Shown: positions 53,790 to 62,292, counted from the first letter of the stretch. The stretch is 64,000 bases of DNA from Paraburkholderia acidipaludis NBRC 101816 (GCF_000684975.1 NZ_BAXZ01000015.1:62001-126000); one strand, 5' to 3'. The notes: generated by a model from the letters alone, not told the origin. A program made the numbers and translations.

Positions 53790-54752
53790 ATGAATGCTCC
53801 CGCTCCTGCCGACACCTTTTCCTGCGCCCGTTTCATCAAGGAGATCGGCCGCGGCCCGAACGGCGCGCGCGCGCTGTCTGCGGAAGACACGCAGGCGCTC
53901 TACGCCGCGATGCTCGACGGCCGTGTGTCCGACCTCGAACTCGGCGCGGTGCTGCTCGCCTACCGCCTGAAGGGCGAAACCGCGGCGGAGCTGGCCGCGA
54001 TGCTGGCTGCCGCGCACGCCTCGTTCGCGCCGCTGGCGTCGCCCGCGGGCGACTATCGCGCCGTCTCGATCCCGAGCTACAACGGCGCCCGCAAGCAGCC
54101 GAACCTCGTGCCGCTGCTCGCCCTGCTGCTGGCGCGCGAGGGCGTGCCGACCCTGGTGCACGGCGTAAGCACCGACCCGGGCCGCGTGACGAGCGCCGAA
54201 ATCTTCGCGGCGCTGAACTTCGCCGCCGTCCGCGATCACGCCGACATTGAAGCGCAACTTGCACAGAAGCACGTTGCGTTCGCGCCAATCGAAGTGCTTG
54301 CGCCGCGGCTCGCCCGCCTGCTCGCGCTGCGCGCCCGCATGGGCGTGCGCAACTCCACGCATACGCTCGTGAAGCTGCTGCAGCCCTTCGTGCAGCCGGG
54401 TCTGCGGCTCGTGAACTATACGCACCCGCCCTATCGCGAAAGCCTGAGCGCATTGTTCGCGGCACATCCCGATGCCGCAACGGGCGGCGCGCTGCTCGCC
54501 CGCGGCACGGAAGGCGAAGCGGTTGCCGACACGCGCCGCCAGGTCCAGGTGGACTGGCTGCACGACGGGATCTGCGAAACGCTGGTCGAGCCGGAACGAT
54601 CGTCGCCCGATGCGCCCGAAGTGGCGCTGCCGGAAGGCCGCGACGCCCCGACGACCGCGGCCTGGATCGACGCCGTGCTGCGCGGCGACGCACCGGTGCC
54701 CGAGGCGATCGCGCGGCAGGTCGAGACGATCAAGCACATCGCCCGACGCTGA
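53790..54752 (+). CDS. ybiB: DNA-binding protein YbiB (TrpD2-like, glycosyltransferase family 3 fold)
   Basis: The product has 320 residues. The helical N-terminal domain (ALSAEDTQALYAAMLDGRVSDLELGAVLLAYRLKGETAAEL) and the alpha/beta domain are related to anthranilate phosphoribosyltransferase, but the phosphoribosyl-binding glycine motif is altered (VHGVSTDPGRVTSAEI). E. coli YbiB binds nucleic acid rather than catalysing a transferase reaction, and the same is likely here. It ends 7 bp before the -35 box of the leu leader promoter. Confidence 0.88.
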   Translation: MNAPAPADTFSCARFIKEIGRGPNGARALSAEDTQALYAAMLDGRVSDLELGAVLLAYRLKGETAAELAAMLAAAHASFAPLASPAGDYRAVSIPSYNGARKQPNLVPLLALLLAREGVPTLVHGVSTDPGRVTSAEIFAALNFAAVRDHADIEAQLAQKHVAFAPIEVLAPRLARLLALRARMGVRNSTHTLVKLLQPFVQPGLRLVNYTHPPYRESLSALFAAHPDAATGGALLARGTEGEAVADTRRQVQVDWLHDGICETLVEPERSSPDAPEVALPEGRDAPTTAAWIDAVLRGDAPVPEAIARQVETIKHIARR

Positions 54753-54759
54753 CGGCCTG

Positions 54760-54789
54760 TTGACAGGCCGAGGCGTCCTGCCTTACATT
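54760..54789 (+). promoter_or_regulatory. Promoter of the leu leader/leuA unit
   Basis: TTGACA (54760-54765) is followed by TACATT (54784-54789) after 18 bp. The expected start of transcription, 54796-54797, coincides with the ATG of the leader peptide, so that peptide could be translated from a leaderless mRNA. No Shine-Dalgarno sequence is present before it. Confidence 0.65.
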
Positions 54790-54796
54790 GGCCCTT

Positions 54797-54871
54797 ATGC
54801 GTTCCTTCCCGAACACCCTCCGAATTACCTCCGGCCGCCTACTAGCGGCCCTATCGCTACGTCTAGCGTAA
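54797..54871 (+). CDS. leuL: leu operon leader peptide (24 residues, Leu-rich with rare CTA codons)
   Basis: This short frame starts with ATG at 54797 and ends with TAA at 54869-54871. It encodes MRSFPNTL then ITSGR, LLAALSLRLA at the end: six leucines in 24 residues, five of them in the last ten. Those five are all CTA (54839, 54842, 54851, 54857, 54863), a codon very seldom used in the GC-rich genes around it. Clustered rare Leu codons in a short peptide before leuA are the hallmark of leucine-dependent transcription attenuation, as in enterobacterial leuL. Hairpins overlap the codons: GGCCGC-CTACTA-GCGGCC (54833-54850) and CGCTA/TAGCG (54855-54868). Too short for ordinary gene calling. Confidence 0.72.
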   Translation: MRSFPNTLRITSGRLLAALSLRLA

Positions 54872-54923
54872 GCCAGGCGTAGCGCTGCGCGACCACCTCC
54901 CCGCGAGGTTCCCCGGTCGGCAG
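54833..54923 (+). promoter_or_regulatory. Leader RNA hairpins of the predicted leu attenuator
   Basis: Mutually exclusive pairings are visible. CGCTA (54855-54859) can pair with TAGCG (54864-54868), or CGCTACG (54855-54861) with CGTAGCG (54878-54884). Downstream, CTG-N3-GACC (54885-54894), ACCTC/GAGGT (54895-54909) and GGTC-N2-CAG (54915-54923) form a larger imperfect stem. No T run follows it, so termination may need Rho or act at the level of leuA translation. Confidence 0.5.
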
Positions 54924-55025
54924 TCCTCCCAAGCCGTTCCCGCAGTACCCCAAAACTCGCCGTATCCCTACAACCAGTCGTCTGTATTCGTCCGTTTACC
55001 GTTCGGACGAGTCGCGAGGGTCAAA

Positions 55026-55229
55026 ATGCACGTTGCATGGGCATCGTTCACGTCCACATTCGCCGCGCCGGTTACCGCCGCCACCGTGGCCGCCTTCTTC
55101 GCGTTCGTGGTTGCCGCCCGAACGCCGGAAGTTTCGCGCATCGTGCTTCGTCGCCAGCCCGCCAGCCGCCCGCTGCCGACCGCCATCGCAAACGACTTCA
55201 TGAAGAACGAGGCTCGTCATGTTGCGTAA
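55026..55229 (+). CDS. Possible small Ala-rich membrane peptide overlapping the leuA start
   Basis: A 67-codon frame begins at ATG 55026 with GAGGG nine bases upstream and ends at TAA 55227-55229, overlapping the first 11 bases of leuA. The first half is hydrophobic (FAAPVTAATVAAFFAFVVAA), the second is basic. It matches nothing I recognise. If translated, termination inside the leuA start region would couple leuA translation to it. Codon bias is uninformative at this length; it could be chance. Confidence 0.3.
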   Translation: MHVAWASFTSTFAAPVTAATVAAFFAFVVAARTPEVSRIVLRRQPASRPLPTAIANDFMKNEARHVA

Positions 55230-56865
55230 TCCCGCCGAGAAGTACCGCCCCTTCCCCGCCATCCGCCTGAACGGCCGCCGATGGCCCACCCGCACCGTCG
55301 AGCGCGCGCCGATCTGGATGAGCACCGACCTGCGCGACGGCAACCAGTCGCTCATCGAGCCGATGAGCATCGAGCAAAAGACCGAGTTCTTCGAGATGCT
55401 GGTGGCGATCGGCTTCAAGGAAATCGAAGTCGGCTTTCCGTCGGCCTCGCAGACCGACTTCGATTTCGTGCGCAAGCTGATCGAGGAAAAGCGCATTCCC
55501 GCCGACGTGACGATCGAAGTGCTCGTGCAGTCGCGTGAGGAACTCATCACACGCACGTTCGAGGCGCTCGAAGGCGTGCCGCGCGCGATCGTGCACCTCT
55601 ACAACGCGATCTGCCCGTCGTTCCGCAAGATCGTGTTTGGCCAGTCCAGGGAAGAGGTGAAGGCGCTCGCGGTGGACGGCACGCGCATGATCCGCGAACA
55701 CGCCGACGCGCGGCCGCAAACGCACTGGATCTACCAGTACTCGCCCGAAACGTTCAGCATGACCGAGCTCACGTTCGCGCGCGAAGTCTGCGACGCCGTC
55801 GCGCAGACCTGGCGCCCGACACGCGATCACAAGATGATCGTGAATCTCCCCGCCACCGTCGAAGCCGCGATGCCCAACGTCTACGCCGACCAGATCGAGT
55901 GGATGGACCGCAATCTCGCGTACCGTGACAGCATCGTCCTCTCGGTGCATCCGCACAACGACCGCGGCACGGCCGTCGCCGCCGCGGAGATGGCGCTGCT
56001 CGCGGGCGCGGATCGCATCGAAGGCTGCCTCTTCGGCAACGGCGAGCGCACCGGCAACGTCGACCTCGTGACGCTCGCGATGAACCTCTACACCCAGGGT
56101 ATCGACCCGGGCCTCGACTTCTCCGACATCGACGCCGTGCGCCGCGTGGTCGAGCGCTGCAACCAGCTGCCCGTGCATCCGCGCCATCCGTACGCGGGCG
56201 ACCTCGTGTTCACGGCGTTCTCGGGCTCGCACCAGGACGCGATCCGCAAGGGTCTCGCACAGCAAAAACCCGATGCGATCTGGGAAGTGCCCTATCTCCC
56301 CATCGACCCCGCCGATCTCGGCCGCAGCTACGACGCGGTGATCCGCGTGAACAGCCAGTCGGGCAAAGGCGGCGCGACGTATCTGCTCGAGCGCGGCATG
56401 GGCTTCACGCCGCCGCGGCGCGTGCAGATCGAGTTCAGCCACGCGGTGCAGACGGCCGCCGACACGTCGGGCGAGGAAATCACCGGCGAGGCGATCTGCG
56501 CCCTTTTCACGCGTGAGTACTTCGAGACGAGCGGGCCGGCCATGCCCGCCGGTGCGGGCCGCGTGCGCTGGGAAGGCCGTGACATTGCGGCGCCCTCGGC
56601 CGCCGACGGACACGAAGCCCAGGCACAGGCGATTGCGGCGGCGATTGCGATGGCCGCGGATGCGACGGTCGAGATCACGTCGTTTGAGACCGCGCGCACC
56701 GGGCAGGGCGCAACCGCCGTGTTCGTCGGCTGCCGCGTGGGCGGTCAGCCGATCCGCCATGGCGTGGGTGTCGCCGACGACGCCGCAGAGGCAACGGTCG
56801 CCGCGGTCGTGAGCGGCGTCAATCGCGCGGCCTGGCCTCAGGTCGATCGCCGCGCCGCCGCCTGA
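55219..56865 (+). CDS. leuA: 2-isopropylmalate synthase, type 2 (long form)
   Basis: The product has 548 residues. The TIM-barrel motif APIWMSTDLRDGNQSLIEPM (DRDGNQ-type metal site), SVHPHNDRGTAVAAAEMALLAGADRIEGCLFGNGERTGNVD and the C-terminal LeuA dimer/allosteric domain (QTAADTSGEEITGEAI onward) match the yeast/actinobacterial-like LeuA2 class, longer and distinct from the usual proteobacterial LeuA. It condenses acetyl-CoA with 2-oxoisovalerate, the first step to leucine, and is normally feedback-inhibited by leucine. The gene has a 5' leader of about 420 nt with a leucine attenuator candidate. The immediate upstream frame (55026-55229) overlaps its start. Confidence 0.95.
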   Translation: MLRNPAEKYRPFPAIRLNGRRWPTRTVERAPIWMSTDLRDGNQSLIEPMSIEQKTEFFEMLVAIGFKEIEVGFPSASQTDFDFVRKLIEEKRIPADVTIEVLVQSREELITRTFEALEGVPRAIVHLYNAICPSFRKIVFGQSREEVKALAVDGTRMIREHADARPQTHWIYQYSPETFSMTELTFAREVCDAVAQTWRPTRDHKMIVNLPATVEAAMPNVYADQIEWMDRNLAYRDSIVLSVHPHNDRGTAVAAAEMALLAGADRIEGCLFGNGERTGNVDLVTLAMNLYTQGIDPGLDFSDIDAVRRVVERCNQLPVHPRHPYAGDLVFTAFSGSHQDAIRKGLAQQKPDAIWEVPYLPIDPADLGRSYDAVIRVNSQSGKGGATYLLERGMGFTPPRRVQIEFSHAVQTAADTSGEEITGEAICALFTREYFETSGPAMPAGAGRVRWEGRDIAAPSAADGHEAQAQAIAAAIAMAADATVEITSFETARTGQGATAVFVGCRVGGQPIRHGVGVADDAAEATVAAVVSGVNRAAWPQVDRRAAA

Positions 56866-56882
56866 AGCCAGGCGCGATCAGG

Positions 56883-56909
56883 CGCAGGCGGCAAAACGGG
56901 CCGCCTGCG
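56883..56909 (+). other. Stable hairpin after leuA
   Basis: CGCAGGCGG (56883-56891) and CCGCCTGCG (56901-56909) form a perfect 9-bp stem 17 bp after the leuA stop. No T run follows, so it may protect the mRNA 3' end or act as a weak terminator. Confidence 0.4.
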
Positions 56910-56958
56910 TAAGCCCGGAGCGTCCACAAGACGCGCCGGAAGAAGGGACCAACCGGTC

Positions 56959-57342
56959 TTATTCGAGCGCACAACGCGTCGCCTGCCATGCGAGCAAACG
57001 CCAGCGGCCATCCTCCTGCGTCTGGATGGCCGTGTAGGCAATGGGAAACAGCAGCGCGCCATTATTGGCTTCCATCTCGATCAGCGCGCGCCCGGACACC
57101 ACGCAGGCCTCGCGTCCAACCGGCAGCACATCCTGCGACTGAATCTCGATCTGGCGGTAGCGGCGGCGCCCGGCCGTGATGGCGTCGATGAACTGCTGTT
57201 TGGTTTCGCGTTTGCCGTTCGTATGGACGAAGATCACGTTGTCCGACAGCAGGGCGTTCAGCGACGGTCCGTCGCCCTCCACCATTGCACGAAACCGTTC
57301 GCGCTCCAGCCCGCGAATCGCATCGATCACTTTCGCCGCCAT
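56959..57342 (-). CDS. NTF2/SnoaL-like protein (DUF4440 type)
   Basis: The product has 127 residues. It shows the cone-shaped NTF2 fold pattern of DUF4440 proteins: an N-terminal helix (IRGLERERFRAMVEGDGPSLNALLSDNVIFVHTNGKRETKQQFIDAI), then beta strands (YRQIEIQSQDVLPVGREACVVSGRALIEM) and a final WRLLAWQATR strand. Such proteins are small-molecule-binding or ketosteroid-isomerase-like; no catalytic residues can be assigned. AAGGG precedes the ATG at 57342. It stands alone between leuA (convergent) and rpoH (divergent). Confidence 0.78.
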   Translation of the reverse strand: MAAKVIDAIRGLERERFRAMVEGDGPSLNALLSDNVIFVHTNGKRETKQQFIDAITAGRRRYRQIEIQSQDVLPVGREACVVSGRALIEMEANNGALLFPIAYTAIQTQEDGRWRLLAWQATRCALE

Positions 57343-57574
57343 GACCCTTGCCCCCTTGCGCGCCCGCCCCAATGTTGGCAAGGACCGGCGCAGAAGATGT
57401 ACCGCACGCGTCTCGCTGAAATTTATACCAGGTTTGGTCGCGTGGAAACTTGCGATCAAAAACGGCGCGCCCCGACGCGTCTGATTGCCGCATCTAGAGG
57501 GTTTACTCGCCATTCTTCGGCGCGACACTTCGCCATCCGCTGTCAGCCCCGTCCAGCCTGGCTTCCAGCGAAAT

Positions 57575-57598
57575 CTATCGAAACAAATGTTTCGATAG
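57575..57598. promoter_or_regulatory. 24-bp palindrome upstream of the rpoH promoter
   Basis: CTATCGAAAC (57575-57584) and GTTTCGATAG (57589-57598) are perfect complements with a 4-bp AAAT spacer. It lies 13 bp before the -35 box of the predicted rpoH promoter, and about 230 bp from the divergent NTF2-like gene. It could bind an additional regulator of rpoH. Confidence 0.55.
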
Positions 57599-57611
57599 CA
57601 GCGATGGAACC

Positions 57612-57640
57612 TTGAAGTCCCTACGGACTCCAAGTATTAG
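57612..57640 (+). promoter_or_regulatory. Predicted rpoH promoter overlapping CIRCE
   Basis: TTGAAG (57612-57617), a 17-bp spacer and TATTAG (57635-57640) form a sigma-70-type promoter. Its -10 overlaps the left arm of the CIRCE element, so HrcA bound there would block it. CTTGAA at 57611-57616 also resembles a sigma-32 -35, but no CCCCAT-type -10 follows. Confidence 0.6.
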
Positions 57641-57663
57641 CACTCGGTGGAGCAGAGTGCTAA
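57637..57663. promoter_or_regulatory. CIRCE element (HrcA operator) upstream of rpoH
   Basis: TTAGCACTC (57637-57645), nine bases, GAGTGCTAA (57655-57663): an exact match to the CIRCE consensus. It overlaps the -10 of the predicted rpoH promoter and ends 54 bp before the rpoH start codon. It implies HrcA repression of the heat-shock sigma factor, with relief when GroEL is titrated by unfolded protein. Confidence 0.93.
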
Positions 57664-57717
57664 CATCCACCGTGGAGTCGCAGTCCGACTTTTGCAAGAT
57701 CTAGAGGAGTTCACTAC

Positions 57718-58659
<942 letters not shown>

Positions 58660-58696
58660 TCGCCCCCGCCGAGCCTCCCGGCTCGCTAGCATGCGC

Positions 58697-58728
58697 AAGC
58701 CCCGTCCTCTCTGGAGGCGGGGCTTTTT
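58697..58728 (+). terminator. Rho-independent terminator after rpoH
   Basis: AAGCCCCG (58697-58704) and CGGGGCTT (58718-58725), extended by an inner CCTC/GAGG pairing, form a long stem followed by a T run. Confidence 0.9.
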
Positions 58729-58837
58729 CTTTGCCTGATGTCACCGCCGCAGCCGCCTTCAATTCATATCAACAGATTTTTCCTTAATATAAATGCCGAC
58801 CCTGATGCGGAACGCATTTTAATTTGCCCCCACTTTG

Positions 58838-58867
58838 TTGACTTAGAGCAAATCAAATCGCGATACT
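58838..58867 (+). promoter_or_regulatory. Candidate promoter of the cyd operon
   Basis: TTGACT (58838-58843), an 18-bp spacer and GATACT (58862-58867) lie about 170 bp before cydP in a locally AT-rich stretch (58750-58870) of the 376-bp gap after rpoH. I find no perfect FNR/Anr box (TTGAT-N4-ATCAA), although TTGAC and ATCAA occur 9 bp apart. No gene is seen in the gap. Confidence 0.45.
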
Positions 58868-59035
58868 GACCAGGATGGCATGCGTTCGCGACAGGATGTC
58901 GCGCACGGACTGTCGCATGCCCGTGACTCGCAATCTTAAAATTCTTGTCCATCAGTTGTGCCGAAGCGCCGGGTGACCCAAGCCATCCGGTCGGGATAAC
59001 GAAGCATTGGAAGAATCTGCAGTCATCGATCCATC

Positions 59036-59335
59036 ATGATCTCGACATCCGATCCCCCTTCCCGGCCGCCGTCCGCACTGCGGTCGCGCTTCCTGCGCTG
59101 GGCGCGCGGGCCAACCTTCTCCCGCGACATCGCCTTCGTCCTCGCCTTCAAGCTCGTCTTGCTGATGGCGCTCAAGTACGCATTCTTCAACCACCCGCAG
59201 GCCGAAAACATGAACATGCCGCCGGCGGAAGTCGCACGCGCCATTCTTTCGGTGTCCGTGCCATCCGCGATGAACCCGCATCAAGGCTATCAAGGCCATC
59301 GAAGCGATACCCAGGGGGACCAAAATGCCCATTAG
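59036..59335 (+). CDS. cydP: Cytochrome oxidase putative small subunit CydP
   Basis: The product has 99 residues. The central membrane segment SRDIAFVLAFKLVLLMALKYAFFNHPQ (about 29-55) carries the CydP pattern, followed by the PAEVARAILSV segment. CydP is found ahead of cydAB in many proteobacteria and is thought to help assembly or stability of cytochrome bd. The C-terminal tail is hydrophilic. It overlaps cydA by 11 bp, indicating translational coupling. No strong ribosome binding site is seen at its own start. Confidence 0.8.
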   Translation: MISTSDPPSRPPSALRSRFLRWARGPTFSRDIAFVLAFKLVLLMALKYAFFNHPQAENMNMPPAEVARAILSVSVPSAMNPHQGYQGHRSDTQGDQNAH

Positions 59336-60914
59336 CGAAACCGTCGACCTCTCGCGGCTGCAGTTCGCCATCACAGCGCTCTATCACTTCCTGTTCGTTC
59401 CGCTCACGCTGGGCCTCTCGTGGCTCCTCGTCATCATGGAGTCGGTCTACGTGATGACCGGCAAGCCGATCTACAAGGACATGACGCAGTTCTGGGGCAA
59501 GCTGTTCGCCATCAACTTCGTGATGGGCGTCACCACCGGCCTCACCATGGAGTTCCAGTTCGGCACCAACTGGTCGTACTACTCGCACTACGTGGGCGAC
59601 ATCTTCGGCGTGCCGCTCGCCGTGGAAGGGCTCGCCGCGTTCTTCCTCGAATCGACCTTCGTCGGGCTGTTCTTCTTCGGCTGGAACCGGCTCTCGAAGG
59701 GTCAGCACCTCATCACGACGTTCTTCGTCGCACTCGGCTCGAACCTCTCCGCACTGTGGATTCTCGTCGCCAACGGCTGGATGCAGAACCCCGTCGGCGC
59801 CGAGTTCAACTACGAAACCATGCGCATGGAGCTCACGAGCCTCTTCCAGGTGATCTTCAACCCGGTCGCGCAGGTGAAGTTCGTGCATACCGTATCGGCG
59901 GGTTACGTGACCGCCTCGATGTTCGTGCTCGGCATTTCGTCGTGGTATCTGATCCGCCGCCGCGACGTCGATTTCGCGCTGCGCTCGTTCGCCATCGCCG
60001 CGGGCTTCGGTCTCGCCTCGACGCTATGCGTGCTGGTGCTCGGCGACGAGTCGGGCTACACCACGGGTGAAGTGCAGCAGATCAAGCTCGCCGCCATCGA
60101 GGCCGAGTGGGACACCGCTCCCGCGCCCGCGCCGTTCACACTGTTTGGCATGCCGAATCAAAAAGAAGAGCGAACCGACTATGCGATCCGGATTCCTTAC
60201 TTGATGGGCATCATCGCGACGCGCTCGATCGACGAACCGGTGATCGGCCTGAAGGACCACATCGGGCGCGCGGAAGTGCGCATCCGCAACGGCATGCTGG
60301 CCTACGCCGCATTGCAGAAGATGAAGGAAGGCACCGCCGACACCGAAACGCGCGACGTTTTCGACGCGCACAAGGGCGACCTGGGCTACGGCCTGCTGCT
60401 GAAGCAGTTCGCGCCGAACGTGGTGGACGCAACGCCCGAGCAGATCAAGGCCGCCGCAAGAAGCGCGATTCCGCCCGTTGCGCCCGTATTCTGGTCGTTC
60501 CGCATGATGGTGGGTCTCGGCATTCTGTTTCTCGCGACCTTCGTGCTGGCCTTCTGGTTCTGCGCGCAACGCTCGCTGCTCAAGCCGAGCCGCGCGTGGT
60601 TCCTGCGTTGGGCCGTGTGGGCGATTCCGCTGCCGTGGATCGCCGCCGAGTTCGGCTGGGTCGTCGCCGAACTCGGCCGCCAGCCATGGACCATCGCCGA
60701 AGTGCTGCCGACGCATCTTTCCGCATCGAGTCTCGCGCCCGGCGACGTGATGCTGAGCATCGCGGGCTTCGTGGTGTTCTACACGGCGCTCTTCATCATC
60801 GAAATCACGCTCATGTTCAAGTACGCCCGCCTCGGTCCGTCCGCGCTGCATACGGGACGCTACTTCCACGAACAGGGTTCGACCGTGGCGGCCGGCAACG
60901 GCCACGTCGCCTGA
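59325..60914 (+). CDS. cydA: Cytochrome bd ubiquinol oxidase subunit I
   Basis: The product has 529 residues in nine membrane helices. LSRLQFAITALYHFLFVPLTLGLSWLL holds the haem b595/d-side His near residue 20, FVHTVSAGYVTASM a haem b558 His, and ELGRQPWTIAEVLPT the GRQPW signature of the quinol oxidase. Length and the hydrophilic segment at about 250-370 indicate a long Q-loop, as in E. coli bd-I. It oxidises quinol and reduces oxygen with high affinity. CAGGGGGA precedes the start. Confidence 0.96.
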   Translation: MPISETVDLSRLQFAITALYHFLFVPLTLGLSWLLVIMESVYVMTGKPIYKDMTQFWGKLFAINFVMGVTTGLTMEFQFGTNWSYYSHYVGDIFGVPLAVEGLAAFFLESTFVGLFFFGWNRLSKGQHLITTFFVALGSNLSALWILVANGWMQNPVGAEFNYETMRMELTSLFQVIFNPVAQVKFVHTVSAGYVTASMFVLGISSWYLIRRRDVDFALRSFAIAAGFGLASTLCVLVLGDESGYTTGEVQQIKLAAIEAEWDTAPAPAPFTLFGMPNQKEERTDYAIRIPYLMGIIATRSIDEPVIGLKDHIGRAEVRIRNGMLAYAALQKMKEGTADTETRDVFDAHKGDLGYGLLLKQFAPNVVDATPEQIKAAARSAIPPVAPVFWSFRMMVGLGILFLATFVLAFWFCAQRSLLKPSRAWFLRWAVWAIPLPWIAAEFGWVVAELGRQPWTIAEVLPTHLSASSLAPGDVMLSIAGFVVFYTALFIIEITLMFKYARLGPSALHTGRYFHEQGSTVAAGNGHVA

Positions 60915-60968
60915 GCCCGGCGCCGCCGGCCATCGCTACGCACAAGGACGAGCAAGGAACAAACAATC

Positions 60969-62105
60969 ATGGACTACGCAACCCTCAAGCTCATCTGGTG
61001 GGTGCTGATCGGCGTGCTGCTGATCGGCTTCTCGCTCACCGACGGCTTCGACATGGGCGCCGCCGTGCTGCTGCCCTTCATCGGCAAGACCGATGCCGAA
61101 CGCCGCATCGTCATCAACACCGTAGGCGCGACCTGGGAAGGCAACCAGGTCTGGCTCATCACCGCGGGCGGCGCGATGTTCGCGGCGTGGCCGCTGGTGT
61201 ATGCGGCGTCGTTCTCGGGCTTCTACTTCGCGATGCTGCTCGTGCTCTTCGCGCTGTTCTTCCGCCCGGTAGGCTTCGACTATCGCGGCAAACGCGACAA
61301 TCCCACGTGGCGCAACACCTGGGACTGGGCGCTTTTTGTCGGCGGTTTCGTGCCCGCGCTCGTGTTCGGCGTGGCGTTCGGCAACCTGCTCGAAGGCGTG
61401 CCTTTCGCCTATGACACCGACCTGCGCGTGACGTACCACGGCAGCTTCTGGGAATTGCTCAACCCGTTCGCGCTCGTCTGCGGCCTCGTGAGCCTGACGA
61501 TGCTCACCGCGCACGGCGCCGCCTTCGTCAAGCTCAAGAGCGACGGCGTGGTTGCCCAACGCGCGAGCAAGGCGCTGCGCCTCACCTCGATTCTCGCGGT
61601 CGTGCTCTTCATCGTGGCGGGTGCGCTCGTTGCGACACTGATCGGCGGCTACACGATCACGTCGCCGGCGCCGCTCGACGCTCCCTCGAACCCGCTGCTC
61701 AAGAGCGTCGAAGCCGGCCAGGGCCTCTGGCTCACGAACTACGGCCTGTATCCGTGGATGGCGGTCGCGCCCCTGCTCGGCATTGCGGGCGGGCTCGTCG
61801 CCTGCGTGCTCGCGGGTTCGCGCATGGAGAAAACGGCGTTCATCGCCACCGGGCTCATGATCGTCGGCGTGATCCTCACGGCGGGCTTCTCGATGTTCCC
61901 GTTCATCATGCCGTCGTCGCTCGATCCGCGCAGCAGCCTGACGGTGTGGGACTCGACTTCCAGCAAGACGACGCTCGAGATCATGCTCGTCGCCGTGATC
62001 ATCTTCCTGCCTATCGTGCTGGCCTATACGACCTGGGCCTACCGCGTCATGCGCGGCAAGGTCACTGCCGCTGCGATCAAGGAACAGCATAATTCGCTCT
62101 ACTAA
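60969..62105 (+). CDS. cydB: Cytochrome bd ubiquinol oxidase subunit II
   Basis: The product has 378 residues. The N-terminus LKLIWWVLIGVLLIGFSLTDGFDMGAAVLLPFIGK and TWEGNQVWLITAGGAMFAAWP are diagnostic of CydB; the rest is hydrophobic with nine helices. It pairs with CydA and shapes the oxygen and proton channels. It starts 54 bp after cydA and is followed by cydX. Confidence 0.96.
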   Translation: MDYATLKLIWWVLIGVLLIGFSLTDGFDMGAAVLLPFIGKTDAERRIVINTVGATWEGNQVWLITAGGAMFAAWPLVYAASFSGFYFAMLLVLFALFFRPVGFDYRGKRDNPTWRNTWDWALFVGGFVPALVFGVAFGNLLEGVPFAYDTDLRVTYHGSFWELLNPFALVCGLVSLTMLTAHGAAFVKLKSDGVVAQRASKALRLTSILAVVLFIVAGALVATLIGGYTITSPAPLDAPSNPLLKSVEAGQGLWLTNYGLYPWMAVAPLLGIAGGLVACVLAGSRMEKTAFIATGLMIVGVILTAGFSMFPFIMPSSLDPRSSLTVWDSTSSKTTLEIMLVAVIIFLPIVLAYTTWAYRVMRGKVTAAAIKEQHNSLY

Positions 62106-62130
62106 TTTCGATTTCGAAGGAGTCTGAACG

Positions 62131-62247
62131 ATGTGGTATTTCAGCTGGATCCTCGGCATAGGCGCGGCGCTCAGCTTTGGCATCATCAACGTGATGTGGC
62201 TCGACTCGCAGCAGCAGAAGCCGGTCGCCGCGGCCCGCAAGGACTGA
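62131..62247 (+). CDS. cydX: Cytochrome bd oxidase small subunit CydX (YbgT family)
   Basis: A 38-residue membrane peptide: MWYFSWILGIGAALSFGIIN is the family's start, followed by VMWLDSQQQKP and a short basic end. CydX sits beside CydA and stabilises the haem d/b595 site. AAGGAG precedes the ATG and it lies 25 bp after cydB, completing the operon. It is below usual gene-calling length. Confidence 0.9.
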   Translation: MWYFSWILGIGAALSFGIINVMWLDSQQQKPVAAARKD

Positions 62248-62292
62248 GGGCGGAGCCGCCGCCGCAAGCGGCGGGCAGGCAGACAGGCATAA

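Noticed and set aside
58838..58860. FNR/Anr box before the cyd operon
   Set aside because: TTGAC and ATCAA are 9 bp apart, not the 4 bp of a functional box.
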